Shown here piece after piece: positions 54,733 through 62,772 of a DNA stretch of 64,000 nucleotides; position 1 is the first letter of the stretch; each line of letters opens with the position of its first letter. The DNA is taken from the NCBI GenBank assembly GCA_001898995.1, contig MKVZ01000017.1:360541-424540 (forward strand). The letters run 5' to 3'. A program made the translations under genes and the position numbers. Under the pieces are notes generated by a model. That model saw only the letters and a list, made by a program, of their open reading frames with translations. It did no database searches and was not told the origin of the DNA. Origin of the DNA: Rhizobiales bacterium 63-22. GTDB lineage: Bacteria; Pseudomonadota; Alphaproteobacteria; Rhizobiales; Rhizobiaceae.

Positions 54733-55293
54733 CTAGACCTGCATGATCTCCCCTTCCTTGACGGCAACGATCTTGTCCATCTCGGCAATAGTGTCGTCGG
54801 TCAGCTTCTGCACCTTTTCCGACTGGACGCGGCTTTCATCCTGACTGATCTCGCCGTCCTTCTCCAGCTTTTTCAACTGGTCCATGCCGTCGCGGCGCAC
54901 ATGGCGCGCGGCGATACGGCCCTGCTCGGCATATTGATGCGCGATCTTGACCAGTTCCTTGCGGCGCTGCTCGTTGAGTTCAGGCAGCGGGATGCGCAGC
55001 GTGGTGCCGTCGGTGATGGGATTGAGGCCAAGACCGGAATCGCGGATCGCACGCTCCACCGCGCCGACCATGCTCTTGTCCCAGACCGAGACGGAGAGCA
55101 TGCGCGACTCCGGCACGCTGATATTGGCGACCTGATTGATCGGCATGGTGGAACCATAGGCCTCGATGGTGATCGGCTCCAGCAGGCTCACCGAAGCGCG
55201 GCCGGTGCGCAGGCCGCCCAGATCGTGTTTCAGCGCATTGACCGCGCCTTCCATGCGGCGTTTCAGGTCGCTTATATCAAAAGCACCACTCAT
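54733..55293 (-). CDS. frr: Ribosome recycling factor
   Basis: A 186-aa tRNA-mimic that with EF-G splits the post-termination ribosome. Family marks: [48 protein letters not shown], and the three-helix bundle C-terminus ([16 protein letters not shown]). Full length. Confidence 0.97.
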   Translation of the reverse strand: MSGAFDISDLKRRMEGAVNALKHDLGGLRTGRASVSLLEPITIEAYGSTMPINQVANISVPESRMLSVSVWDKSMVGAVERAIRDSGLGLNPITDGTTLRIPLPELNEQRRKELVKIAHQYAEQGRIAARHVRRDGMDQLKKLEKDGEISQDESRVQSEKVQKLTDDTIAEMDKIVAVKEGEIMQV

Positions 55294-55332
55294 CTACATT
55301 TTCTCCTTCGCTGTGCAGCCGCTCGCAGACGA

Positions 55333-56055
55333 TCAATTGTCGGAAACGATCGTGCAGCGTCCCCTGCCTTGCAGAATCTCTGCCAATCCGCCTTTTTCAT
55401 GGATGGAATAGACTATTATCGGAATGTCGTTCTCGCGCGCAAGGGCGACCGCGGCCGTATCCATGACCGCCAGCCCGCGTTCGAGAACCTCGCTGTGGGT
55501 GAGCCGGTCGAAACGGGTGGCTGAAGGGTCCTTCTTCGGATCGGCGGAATAGATGCCGTCCACCTGCGTGCCTTTCAAAAGCGCGTCGGCGCCGATTTCC
55601 GCCGCGCGGAGCGCTGCCGCAGAATCGGTGGTGAAAAAGGGATTGCCGGTGCCGCCTGCAAAGATCACCACCCTGCCCTTGTCCATATAGGCCGTCGCCT
55701 GACGCTGCGAGAAGCTCTCGCACAGTTCGGGCATGGCGATGGCCGAAAGCACTTCCGCATCGACGCCGATCTTGTGCAGCGAAGTGCGCAGCGCCAGCGA
55801 GTTGATGACCGTTCCCAGCATCCCCATATGGTCGCCGGTCACGCGGTCGCCGCCCTTGGAGGCCACGGCCACGCCGCGAAAGATGTTGCCGCCGCCGATC
55901 ACCACCCCGACCTCGACGCCGAGTTCCCGCGCCTCTTTTATGTCTCCCGCGATGCGGTCGGCCACCGACACGTCGATGCCGAAGCCCTGATTGCCCATCA
56001 GCGCCTCGCCCGAGGCTTTCAGAAGAACGCGCTTATAGAGGGGCTTGCCGGGCAT
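55333..56055 (-). CDS. pyrH: Uridylate kinase
   Basis: A 240-aa amino-acid-kinase-family UMP kinase. Motifs: RVLLKASGEALMG, GVVIGGGNIFRG, GDHMGMLGTVINSLAL, IFAGGTGNPFFTTDSAAALRAAEIGAD. Hexameric, GTP-activated in related bacteria. It sits between tsf and frr as usual. Confidence 0.97.
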   Translation of the reverse strand: MPGKPLYKRVLLKASGEALMGNQGFGIDVSVADRIAGDIKEARELGVEVGVVIGGGNIFRGVAVASKGGDRVTGDHMGMLGTVINSLALRTSLHKIGVDAEVLSAIAMPELCESFSQRQATAYMDKGRVVIFAGGTGNPFFTTDSAAALRAAEIGADALLKGTQVDGIYSADPKKDPSATRFDRLTHSEVLERGLAVMDTAAVALARENDIPIIVYSIHEKGGLAEILQGRGRCTIVSDN

Positions 56056-56110
56056 AATGCTCTCCGCAACTCATGGATCGAACGACTGGCTCCGGGTTCC
56101 GATACACGAA

Positions 56111-56136
56111 GGGCGCCACGTTGTCACGCGGCGCCC
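56111..56136 (-). terminator. Strong hairpin downstream of tsf
   Basis: On the minus strand GGGCGCCGCGT pairs with ACGTGGCGCCC over 11 bp (one G-U) around GACA. There is no U run after it, so it may be a partial terminator or a 3'-end stabiliser between tsf and pyrH. Confidence 0.6.
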
Positions 56137-56189
56137 TCCACAATCAAAGGTGTTTGGCACAAGTCTTTGGTAAAAGGTTTTTCGCGCGA

Positions 56190-57107
56190 TCAGCCCTTGG
56201 CGGCAGCGGCCACTTCGGCGGCGAAGTCGCTTTCTTCCTTCTCGATGCCCTCGCCGAGCGCGACGCGGACGAAGCCGGTGATCTTCGCGGGCGCGCCGAT
56301 AGCCTTCTCGGCTTCCGTGAGCGCGGCGGCGACGGTCTGGTCGGGATTGATCACGAAAGCCTGCGACAGAAGCACGACTTCCTCGAAGAACTTGCGCATA
56401 CGGCCCTCCACCATCTTCTCGATGATGTTGTCCGGCTTGCCCGATTCACGCGCCTGCTCGACGAAAATCGCCTTTTCGCGCTCGACCGCGGCCGGATCGA
56501 CGTCGGCATTGGTGAGAGCGAGCGGGTTGACGGCAGCAACGTGCATGGCAACCTGACGGCCGAAAGCATTGGCGGCTTCCGTGTCGCCGGTCGTCTCGAT
56601 GGCGACCAGAACGCCGAGCTTGCCGAGACCGTCGGCGACGCCGTTATGGATATAGGTCGCGACGACGCCCTGCGGAACGGAAAGGGCTGCCGAACGGCGG
56701 AAGCCGATATTCTCGCCGATGGTCGCAACCGCGTCCTTGGTGGCCTGCGTGACGGACTTGCCGTCGATCTCGGCATTGGCGACCGCCTCGGTGGAGCCGT
56801 CGGTCGTGAGCGCTGCCTTGGCGATCTTGCGGACGAGATCCTGGAACGCATCGTTGCGGGCCACGAAGTCGGTCTCGGAATTGACCTCGACCACCACGGC
56901 CTTGTTGCCGCTGGAAGCGACGCCCACCAGACCTTCGGCGGCGGTGCGTCCGGCCTTCTTGTCGGCCTTGGCGATGCCCTTGGCGCGCAGCCAGTCCACG
57001 GCGGCGTTGAGGTCGCCGTTGGTCTCGGCCAGCGCGGCCTTGCAGTCCATCATGCCGGCGCCCGTGAGGTCGCGGAGTTCTTTAACCTGAGATGCGGAAA
57101 TGCTCAT
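56190..57107 (-). CDS. tsf: Elongation factor Ts
   Basis: A 305-aa nucleotide-exchange factor for EF-Tu. N-terminal UBA-like domain ([37 protein letters not shown]), signature [14 protein letters not shown], then the dimerisation domain and C-terminal module. Start ATG at 57107; longer frames lack the typical N-terminus. Follows rpsB. Confidence 0.97.
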   Translation of the reverse strand: MSISASQVKELRDLTGAGMMDCKAALAETNGDLNAAVDWLRAKGIAKADKKAGRTAAEGLVGVASSGNKAVVVEVNSETDFVARNDAFQDLVRKIAKAALTTDGSTEAVANAEIDGKSVTQATKDAVATIGENIGFRRSAALSVPQGVVATYIHNGVADGLGKLGVLVAIETTGDTEAANAFGRQVAMHVAAVNPLALTNADVDPAAVEREKAIFVEQARESGKPDNIIEKMVEGRMRKFFEEVVLLSQAFVINPDQTVAAALTEAEKAIGAPAKITGFVRVALGEGIEKEESDFAAEVAAAAKG

Positions 57108-57131
57108 TGTGTCGCCTTTCATGAAAGCGAA

Positions 57132-57198
57132 GGCACACCGGACGGTGTGCCAACGCATAATGCGAAAGTGGGAATATCCATCCGCCGTGACGGATGGA
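57132..57198 (-). promoter_or_regulatory. Two hairpins in the rpsB-tsf gap
   Basis: GGCACACC/GGTGTGCC (57132-57151, 4-base loop) and TCCATCCG/CGGATGGA (57177-57198, 6-base loop). Neither has a U run. In other bacteria the rpsB-tsf gap also holds a structure that lets only part of the transcription pass, so an attenuating or processing role is likely. Confidence 0.6.
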
Positions 57199-57214
57199 TG
57201 AAACCGTAGGCTTC

Positions 57215-57985
57215 TTAGGCGCCTTCGGCGGGAGCCTCGAGCGCCGGCTCGACCGGGGCTTCGGCGCGCGCACCGACGTCGACGCCCATGGCGCCCTGCT
57301 GGCGGGCGATGCCGTCGAGGGCCGCGCGGGCGATCAGGTCGCAGTAAAGGGCGATGGCGCGCGAGGCGTCGTCATTGCCCGGAATCGGATAGTCGATCTG
57401 GTCGGGATCGCAGTTCGAATCGATCACCGCGACGACCGGAATGCCGAGACGCTTGGCTTCCTGAATGGCGATCGCTTCCTTGTTAGTGTCGATGATGAAC
57501 ATCAGGTCGGGCACCGAGCCCATGTCCTTGATGCCGCCCAGCGCGCGGTCCAGCTTCTCACGCTCGCGCTCGAGGTTCAGGCGTTCCTTCTTGGTGAAGC
57601 CCTGAGCCTCGCCGGCCAGAAGCTCGTCGAGCTTGCGCAGGCGCTGGATCGAGTTGGAGATGGTCTTCCAGTTGGTCATCATGCCGCCGAGCCAGCGGGC
57701 ATTGACGTAATACTGGGCCGAACGGTTGGCGGCGTCGGCGATGATGTCCGAAGCCTGACGCTTGGTGCCGACGAAGAGCACGCGGCCGCCACGGGCAACC
57801 GTGTCCGAGACCACCTTCAGCGCATTGTGCAGCAGCGGAACGGTCTGCGACAGGTCCATAATGTGGATGTTGTTGCGCTCGCCATAGATGAAGGGAGCCA
57901 TCTTCGGGTTCCAGCGATGGGTCTGGTGGCCGAAGTGAACACCAGCTTCCAGAAGCTGGCGCATGCTGAAATCAGGCAATGCCAT
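57215..57985 (-). CDS. rpsB: 30S ribosomal protein S2
   Basis: A 256-aa ribosomal protein. Signatures: [81 protein letters not shown]-terminal alanine/glutamate-rich tail typical of alphaproteobacteria. AAAGGAAAAT precedes the ATG at 57985. Confidence 0.98.
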   Translation of the reverse strand: MALPDFSMRQLLEAGVHFGHQTHRWNPKMAPFIYGERNNIHIMDLSQTVPLLHNALKVVSDTVARGGRVLFVGTKRQASDIIADAANRSAQYYVNARWLGGMMTNWKTISNSIQRLRKLDELLAGEAQGFTKKERLNLEREREKLDRALGGIKDMGSVPDLMFIIDTNKEAIAIQEAKRLGIPVVAVIDSNCDPDQIDYPIPGNDDASRAIALYCDLIARAALDGIARQQGAMGVDVGARAEAPVEPALEAPAEGA

Positions 57986-58205
57986 TTTTATTTTCCTTTC
58001 CGGTTGAACCTCCACGGGAGCAGGCGATCTCTCGCCACCGGAGGCCCCGGCCGGATTTCTCCCGGCAGGAACCCATATCCCGTGTGTGGAATAGGCGCGT
58101 CGTTACCCGATCACGCCACGAAATGCAACCCCGCGCCTGCGGGAAATACGGCAGGCAGGGACACAGCCCTCCACGCCTTATCGGCTTACATATATAAAAC
58201 AGCGC
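57986..58205 (-). promoter_or_regulatory. rpsB leader and promoter region
   Basis: 220 bases between the SnoaL-like gene and rpsB. The part nearest rpsB contains CCGGGAGAAATCCGG and AGGCGATCTCTCGCC-like inverted segments that could fold, as expected for an autoregulated S2 leader. I cannot assign it to a described leader family. Confidence 0.35.
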
Positions 58206-58691
58206 TCAATGCGGCACGACGGAAGAGTGGTGCGACGAGATCAGCCAGTTCCCGGCATCCCAGACATAGGTGAACGTATAGCGCGCATTCACCTTGCTGC
58301 CGTCATCGAAGGTGAAGGTATAGGTGCCCGTGTCGACGGCCTGATTGCAACCGGTTCTCACGGTGCGACTGTCGATATGGCCGACCGGCTTCTTCTTCAG
58401 GAAGTCGCGGAAATATTCCTCGCGCTCCTTTTGCGTGTGGCGCGCCCTGCCGGAAAGCGTGGGCAGCAGCACCGCGTCATGCGTATAGTTTGCGGCGACC
58501 CGCGCCGGATCGCCCGTGTGCAGTGAATTGTTCCAGCGATCGAACAGCCGGGCGACCTGTGCCTTGGTGGCGACGTGACAATTCACGGTAGACGCGGCGG
58601 GAGCACTCAGGCGATCTCCCTTGGCATCCGCCGCCGCCGGCAACATAAAAAATAACTCCGGAACAATAAGAAGTGCAATATATCTTTTCAT
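58206..58691 (-). CDS. Exported SnoaL/NTF2-like protein (SgcJ/EcaC type)
   Basis: A 161-aa protein with a signal peptide (YIALLIVPELFFMLPAAADA) and an NTF2-like domain: VARLFDRWNNSLHTGDPARVAANYTHDAVLLPTLSG, then VGHIDSRTVRTGCNQAVDTGTYTF and YVWDAGNWLISSHHSS. Members of this family resemble the CaMKII association domain and have no agreed function. Two cysteines (one just after the signal peptide) may pair in the periplasm. It stands alone between an AT-rich gap and rpsB. Confidence 0.82.
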   Translation of the reverse strand: MKRYIALLIVPELFFMLPAAADAKGDRLSAPAASTVNCHVATKAQVARLFDRWNNSLHTGDPARVAANYTHDAVLLPTLSGRARHTQKEREEYFRDFLKKKPVGHIDSRTVRTGCNQAVDTGTYTFTFDDGSKVNARYTFTYVWDAGNWLISSHHSSVVPH

Positions 58692-58737
58692 GGCAACACC
58701 CTCGAACTATTTAAAATTGAATACAAATATCATTACC

Positions 58738-58777
58738 GAATAAAAATAAGGCGGCTTCGTGAAAATGTAAAGCCGCC
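58738..58777 (-). terminator. Terminator after eipB
   Basis: Minus-strand GGCGGCTT and AAGCCGCC pair around a 12-base loop, followed by ATTTTTATT. It lies 26 bases past the eipB stop. Confidence 0.75.
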
Positions 58778-58803
58778 AAATAAGTCGATAGTTAATACTG
58801 AAA

Positions 58804-59682
58804 TTACTTACTGCACGAGGCCTTATCCTTGGAGCCATCGTATACGTCGAGCTTGACCAGCTTGCCGTGCATGGCGAAATCGCCGTAATCCATGGTGAGA
58901 TCGCGGGTGATGCCATCCTTGTACAGCTTGAAGTCGATACGGTAGATCGGCAGGCCGTCCTGCTTCTCCTTATCGTCGAAATAGGCGATCGTCACCGGCC
59001 ACACGCTGTCCTTGCCGTATTTGCCCATGACCTTCGTTTCGTCGTCCTGCGCGTTCTGTTCCTTGCCGACCACCACACTGGTGGCAACGACGCGGTCGGC
59101 GTCCTCGGAGCCGTCGAAGAGCGAGGTCTGGTAGAAATGCTCGCCGGCCTGGGCCTTGCCGATCAGTTCGAGTATGTGGCTGGTGGGGAACTGCGTGCCG
59201 CGCAGGTCGAGCTTTTGCTCCTTCGGCTTGGTCAGTTCCACCACGGTCCTGCCGCCCGCGAGTTTCGCATCGCCGCGCACTTCCTTCGCCAGTTCCTTGT
59301 CCACGAAAGTCTTGTTGACGAAGCGGAAGCTCTTGCCGTCGCCGGCCTCGTAGGTCGTGGTCTGCTGATCGGTCAGGCGCTGGGGCTGCTCCTCCATGTC
59401 GATGCGCGTCACGAGACGGAAATTGGTGGTGTAGCCCTCGCAAGGCGATCCGTTGAACTCGTAGACCATGCGGCCGGTCAGTCCGCTGATCCCGGATTTC
59501 TCATCGGCATGGTCCAGCGTTAGGTCGTAGACGGCGCGGTGCGAGACCAGACCCGCCGCAAGTGCTGCCTTAGGCGCCGCATCGGGCGTATCGTTGGCCG
59601 CACTCGCCGCAGCATTTGCCGCACCGGCCCACAGGCATACGGCCGTTCCGCCCGCCGCAACCGCAATACTGAAAAAACGCAT
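58804..59682 (-). CDS. eipB: Periplasmic cell-envelope integrity protein EipB (DUF1849)
   Basis: A 292-aa exported protein of the DUF1849 family. Signal peptide about 1-25 (FFSIAVAAGGTAVCLWAGAANA), then a beta-rich domain with VSHRAVYDLTLDHADEKSGISGLTGRMVYEF. C81 (NGSPCEGYTT) and C290 at the very C-terminus (KASCSK) are the cysteines expected to form the disulphide described for Brucella EipB, which is needed for envelope stability and interacts genetically with TPR proteins. Start ATG at 59682 with GGGAGA upstream. Confidence 0.9.
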   Translation of the reverse strand: MRFFSIAVAAGGTAVCLWAGAANAAASAANDTPDAAPKAALAAGLVSHRAVYDLTLDHADEKSGISGLTGRMVYEFNGSPCEGYTTNFRLVTRIDMEEQPQRLTDQQTTTYEAGDGKSFRFVNKTFVDKELAKEVRGDAKLAGGRTVVELTKPKEQKLDLRGTQFPTSHILELIGKAQAGEHFYQTSLFDGSEDADRVVATSVVVGKEQNAQDDETKVMGKYGKDSVWPVTIAYFDDKEKQDGLPIYRIDFKLYKDGITRDLTMDYGDFAMHGKLVKLDVYDGSKDKASCSK

Positions 59683-59825
59683 ACAGAATCTCCCGATGAG
59701 TTGAGGAGCATGATAAAAAAACTCGTGGCGGAAGCGAGGCAAAAAACGCACCCTTCCAGAAAGCTTCACCGATTCTCCCTTCGTGTGGAATATATAAGGC
59801 CCATTACAGTCCAAGGATTCATGCA

Positions 59826-60290
59826 ATGACCGACACCATCGACAGCCGCCTCGAAAAACTGGGCATAAACCTGCCGGCCGCGGCGGCTCCCGCCGCCAAT
59901 TACGTGCCCTTCGCGCAGAGCGGATCGCTCCTTCTCACCTCCGGCCAACTTCCGCTCGAAACCGGCAAGCTGGTGCATATGGGCCAGATCGGCGACCAGT
60001 TAACGGTGGCGCACGGTCAGGCGGCGGCGCGCGCCTGCGCGGTCAACATCCTCGCGCAGGCCAAGGCGGCGCTGGGCGATCTCGCCCGCATCAAGCGCAT
60101 CGTCAAGATCACCGCCTTCGTATCCTCGACGCCGGATTTCGTGGAGCAGCATCTCGTCGCCAACGGCGCGTCCGACCTGCTGGTCGCGGTGCTGGGCGAT
60201 GCGGGCAAGCACGCCCGTTCGGCGGTCGGCGTCGCGAGCCTGCCGCTCAATGCGCCGGTCGAGGTCGAAGCGATCATCGAGGTGGCATGA
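59826..60290 (+). CDS. RidA/YjgF-family protein
   Basis: A 154-aa protein resembling the atypical RidA group (SRLEKLGINLPAAAAPAANYVPFAQSGSLLLTSGQLP). It has the trimer-interface pattern (GKHARSAVGVASLPLNAPVEVEAIIEVA), with the arginine of the active site in KHARSAVG. Classical RidA hydrolyses reactive enamines or imines; this subgroup has unclear substrates. Divergent from eipB and overlapping the GDPD gene by four bases. Confidence 0.87.
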   Translation: MTDTIDSRLEKLGINLPAAAAPAANYVPFAQSGSLLLTSGQLPLETGKLVHMGQIGDQLTVAHGQAAARACAVNILAQAKAALGDLARIKRIVKITAFVSSTPDFVEQHLVANGASDLLVAVLGDAGKHARSAVGVASLPLNAPVEVEAIIEVA

Positions 60291-61015
60291 TGTCCGCAGT
60301 CGGCTGGCTCAGGAAGCGCCCGGTCGCCCATCGCGGGCTGCACGACATGAACCGTCAGTGCTGGGAGAACACGCTCGCCGCCTTCGAGGCGGCGGCGAAG
60401 GCGGACTTCGCCATCGAATGCGACGTGCATCTGACGAAAGACGGCGGCGTGGTGGTGTTCCATGACGACGACCTGAAGCGCCTCGCCGGACGCGAGGGCC
60501 GTATCGACGAACTGTCACTGGCGGAAGCGACCGCGCTTTCGATCGGCGGCACAGCCGAGCGCGTGCCGACGCTCGCGCAGATGCTAGAACTGGTGGCGGG
60601 CCGCGTGCCCGTCGTGATCGAGCTGAAGGGTGTCGAGGGCCACGACGACGGGCTGGTCGCCGCCGTGGCGCAGGAATTGCGCGGCTACAAGGGCGAGGCG
60701 GCGATCATGTCCTTCGACCATCACCTGATCCGCCGGTTCCCGTCCGAGGCACCCGGCATTCCCGGCGGGCTCACGGCGGAGGGGACGCGCGTGGAGGACA
60801 TGGAGGCGCATTTCTCGATGCTGGCGCACGGGATTTCCTTCGTGTCCTACAATGTCTACCACCTGCCCAATCCCTTCGTGACGTTCGTGCGCGAAAAGCT
60901 GCATATGCCGGTGATAAGCTGGACGATACGGGACCGGGAGATGGAAAGGCACAGCGCGCTCAACGCGGACCAGATCACCTTCGAGGGATTCGATCCGCGC
61001 GCCATGATGGCCTGA
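60287..61015 (+). CDS. Glycerophosphodiester phosphodiesterase family protein
   Basis: A 242-aa GDPD TIM-barrel protein: PVAHRGLHD (catalytic H and R), the metal/catalytic cluster ENTLAAFEAAAKADFAIECDVHLTKDGGVVVFHDDDLKR, VVIELKG and VISWTIRD. It would cleave glycerophosphodiesters to glycerol 3-phosphate, or act on lipid headgroups. No signal peptide, so probably cytoplasmic. ATG at 60287 or 60290; both overlap or abut the RidA stop. Confidence 0.88.
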   Translation: MMSAVGWLRKRPVAHRGLHDMNRQCWENTLAAFEAAAKADFAIECDVHLTKDGGVVVFHDDDLKRLAGREGRIDELSLAEATALSIGGTAERVPTLAQMLELVAGRVPVVIELKGVEGHDDGLVAAVAQELRGYKGEAAIMSFDHHLIRRFPSEAPGIPGGLTAEGTRVEDMEAHFSMLAHGISFVSYNVYHLPNPFVTFVREKLHMPVISWTIRDREMERHSALNADQITFEGFDPRAMMA

Positions 61016-61063
61016 TACCGCATGACGGCGGCGCCCCCGGAAATGCGCGAATGAGGAACAGCG

Positions 61064-62251
61064 GTGAGCGAGGCGGAAAACCAGGACGGACAGGATTTCG
61101 TGCTCCGTGTCGTCGACAATATCGGCGACTTCACGGACGACGAATGGGACTGCCTTGCCGGAGCCTCCCGGCAGGATGCGGACTATAATCCGTTCATTTC
61201 CAGAGCTTTCCTTTCTGCGCTCGAAACATCCGGCTCGGTATCGCGCAAGGCCGGCTGGCTGCCGCGCCATCTGCGGCTGGAGGACGACCGCGGCAACCTG
61301 ATCGGCGTCGTCCCCAACTACCTCAAGGGCAACAGCCAGGGCGAATATGTGTTCGACCACGGCTGGGCCGACGCCTTCGAGCGGGCCGGCGGGCGCTATT
61401 ATCCGAAGTTTCAGGCGGCGGTGCCGTTCACGCCCGTCGCCGGGCCGCGTCTGCTCTGCCATTCGGCCTATGAGCGGGAGGCGGTGCGGCTGGCGCTGGC
61501 CGGGGGCCTGCGCGAACTGACCGACCAGACCGGCGTTTCGTCGGCGCATGTCACCTTCGCGCAGGAAGAGGAAATTCCGGCGCTCGAAAAGGCCGGTTTC
61601 CTGCACCGCACCGACCAGCAATTCCATTTCATCAATGACGGCTATGCCAGCTACGACGATTTTCTGGACAGGCTGGTTTCCCGCAAGCGCAAGGCGCTCA
61701 GGCGTGAGCGGCGCGAGGCACTGTCGGAAGGTATTTCCATAGACCGGCTCACCGGCGCCGATCTCACCGAATCCGTCTGGGACGATTTCTTCAATTTCTA
61801 CATGGATACGGGCAGCCGCAAATGGGGCCGGCCCTATCTCAACCGGGGATTCTTCTCGCTGATCGGCGAGACGATGGCCGACGACATATTGCTGGTCATG
61901 GCGCGGCGCGAGGGACACTATATCGCCGGCGCGATCAATTTCATCGGCGGCGGCAGGCTTTACGGCCGTCACTGGGGCTGCATAGAGGACCATCCCTTCC
62001 TGCATTTCGAGGTCTGCTACCATCAGGCCATCGAATTCGCCATCATGAACGGGCTGAGGGTGGTCGAAGCCGGCGCGCAGGGCGAACACAAGCTGGCGCG
62101 CGGCTATGTGCCCGTCACCACGCATTCGGCGCATTACATCGCGCATGAGGGTTTCCGCAACGCCGTGCGCGACTATCTCGACCATGAGCGGCGAGAGGTG
62201 GAACTGATCCACGACACGCTGGAAGACCATTCGCCTTACAGGCACGAATGA
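61064..62251 (+). CDS. FemAB/GNAT-like protein (DUF482, COG3146)
   Basis: A 395-aa protein of the DUF482 group, a FemAB-like double GNAT fold: NPFISRAFLSALETSGSVSRKAGW early, YPKFQAAVPFTPVAGPRLL in the middle, FLDRLVSRKRKALRRERREA, and late YGRHWGCIEDHPFLHFEVCYHQAIEFAI plus GAQGEHKLARGYVPV. Some annotation pipelines suggest peptidoglycan-related N-acyltransfer; this is not shown for the group. GTG start at 61064 with GAGGAA upstream. Confidence 0.85.
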   Translation: MSEAENQDGQDFVLRVVDNIGDFTDDEWDCLAGASRQDADYNPFISRAFLSALETSGSVSRKAGWLPRHLRLEDDRGNLIGVVPNYLKGNSQGEYVFDHGWADAFERAGGRYYPKFQAAVPFTPVAGPRLLCHSAYEREAVRLALAGGLRELTDQTGVSSAHVTFAQEEEIPALEKAGFLHRTDQQFHFINDGYASYDDFLDRLVSRKRKALRRERREALSEGISIDRLTGADLTESVWDDFFNFYMDTGSRKWGRPYLNRGFFSLIGETMADDILLVMARREGHYIAGAINFIGGGRLYGRHWGCIEDHPFLHFEVCYHQAIEFAIMNGLRVVEAGAQGEHKLARGYVPVTTHSAHYIAHEGFRNAVRDYLDHERREVELIHDTLEDHSPYRHE

Positions 62252-62273
62252 TAAAACAAATCGGAGAGACCGC

Positions 62274-62696
62274 ATGACTGCCACTTATGACGACAGCAAT
62301 ATTTTCGCGAAGATCCTGCGCGGGGAAATTCCCTCCACGCGCGTCTACGAGACGGATACGGTCGTGGCTTTCATGGATGTGATGCCGCAGGGCAAGGGCC
62401 ATACGCTGGTGGTGCCGAAGGCGCCGTCACGCAATCTGCTCGACGCGAAGCCGGACGTGCTGGCCGATGTCATTCAGGTGGTGCAGAAAATCGCTATCGC
62501 CGTGAAGAAAGCCTTCGATGCGGACGGTGTGACCGTCATGCAGTTCAACGAACCGGCAGCAGGGCAGACCGTCTATCACCTGCATTTTCATGTCGTGCCA
62601 CGCTTCGACGGCGTGGCGCTGAAACCCCATACGGGCCAGATGGAAGACCCGGCGGTCCTCGCCGCCCATGCGGAGAAAATCCGCGCCGCGCTTTGA
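62274..62696 (+). CDS. HIT-family nucleotide-binding protein
   Basis: A 140-aa histidine-triad protein with H102, H104 and H106 in YHLHFHVVPR, and the N-terminal NIFAKILRGEIPSTRVYE typical of Hint-type nucleotide hydrolases. They act on AMP-conjugated substrates such as aminoacyl-AMP. It follows the FemAB-like gene after 22 bases. Confidence 0.93.
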   Translation: MTATYDDSNIFAKILRGEIPSTRVYETDTVVAFMDVMPQGKGHTLVVPKAPSRNLLDAKPDVLADVIQVVQKIAIAVKKAFDADGVTVMQFNEPAAGQTVYHLHFHVVPRFDGVALKPHTGQMEDPAVLAAHAEKIRAAL

Positions 62697-62728
62697 CGCG
62701 GCGAGAAAAGAACAGGGCAATCATGGCA

Positions 62729-62748
62729 GCACGGCCTAGCGGCCGTGC
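62729..62748 (+). terminator. Hairpin between the HIT gene and clpA
   Basis: GCACGGCC-TAGC-GGCCGTGC, an 8-bp stem followed on the plus strand by GCATGTTTTCC. It lies between the convergent HIT and clpA genes and could end the HIT transcript, though the U run is short and displaced. Confidence 0.5.
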
Positions 62749-62772
62749 GCATGTTTTCCTGCTCTCTCCGGT

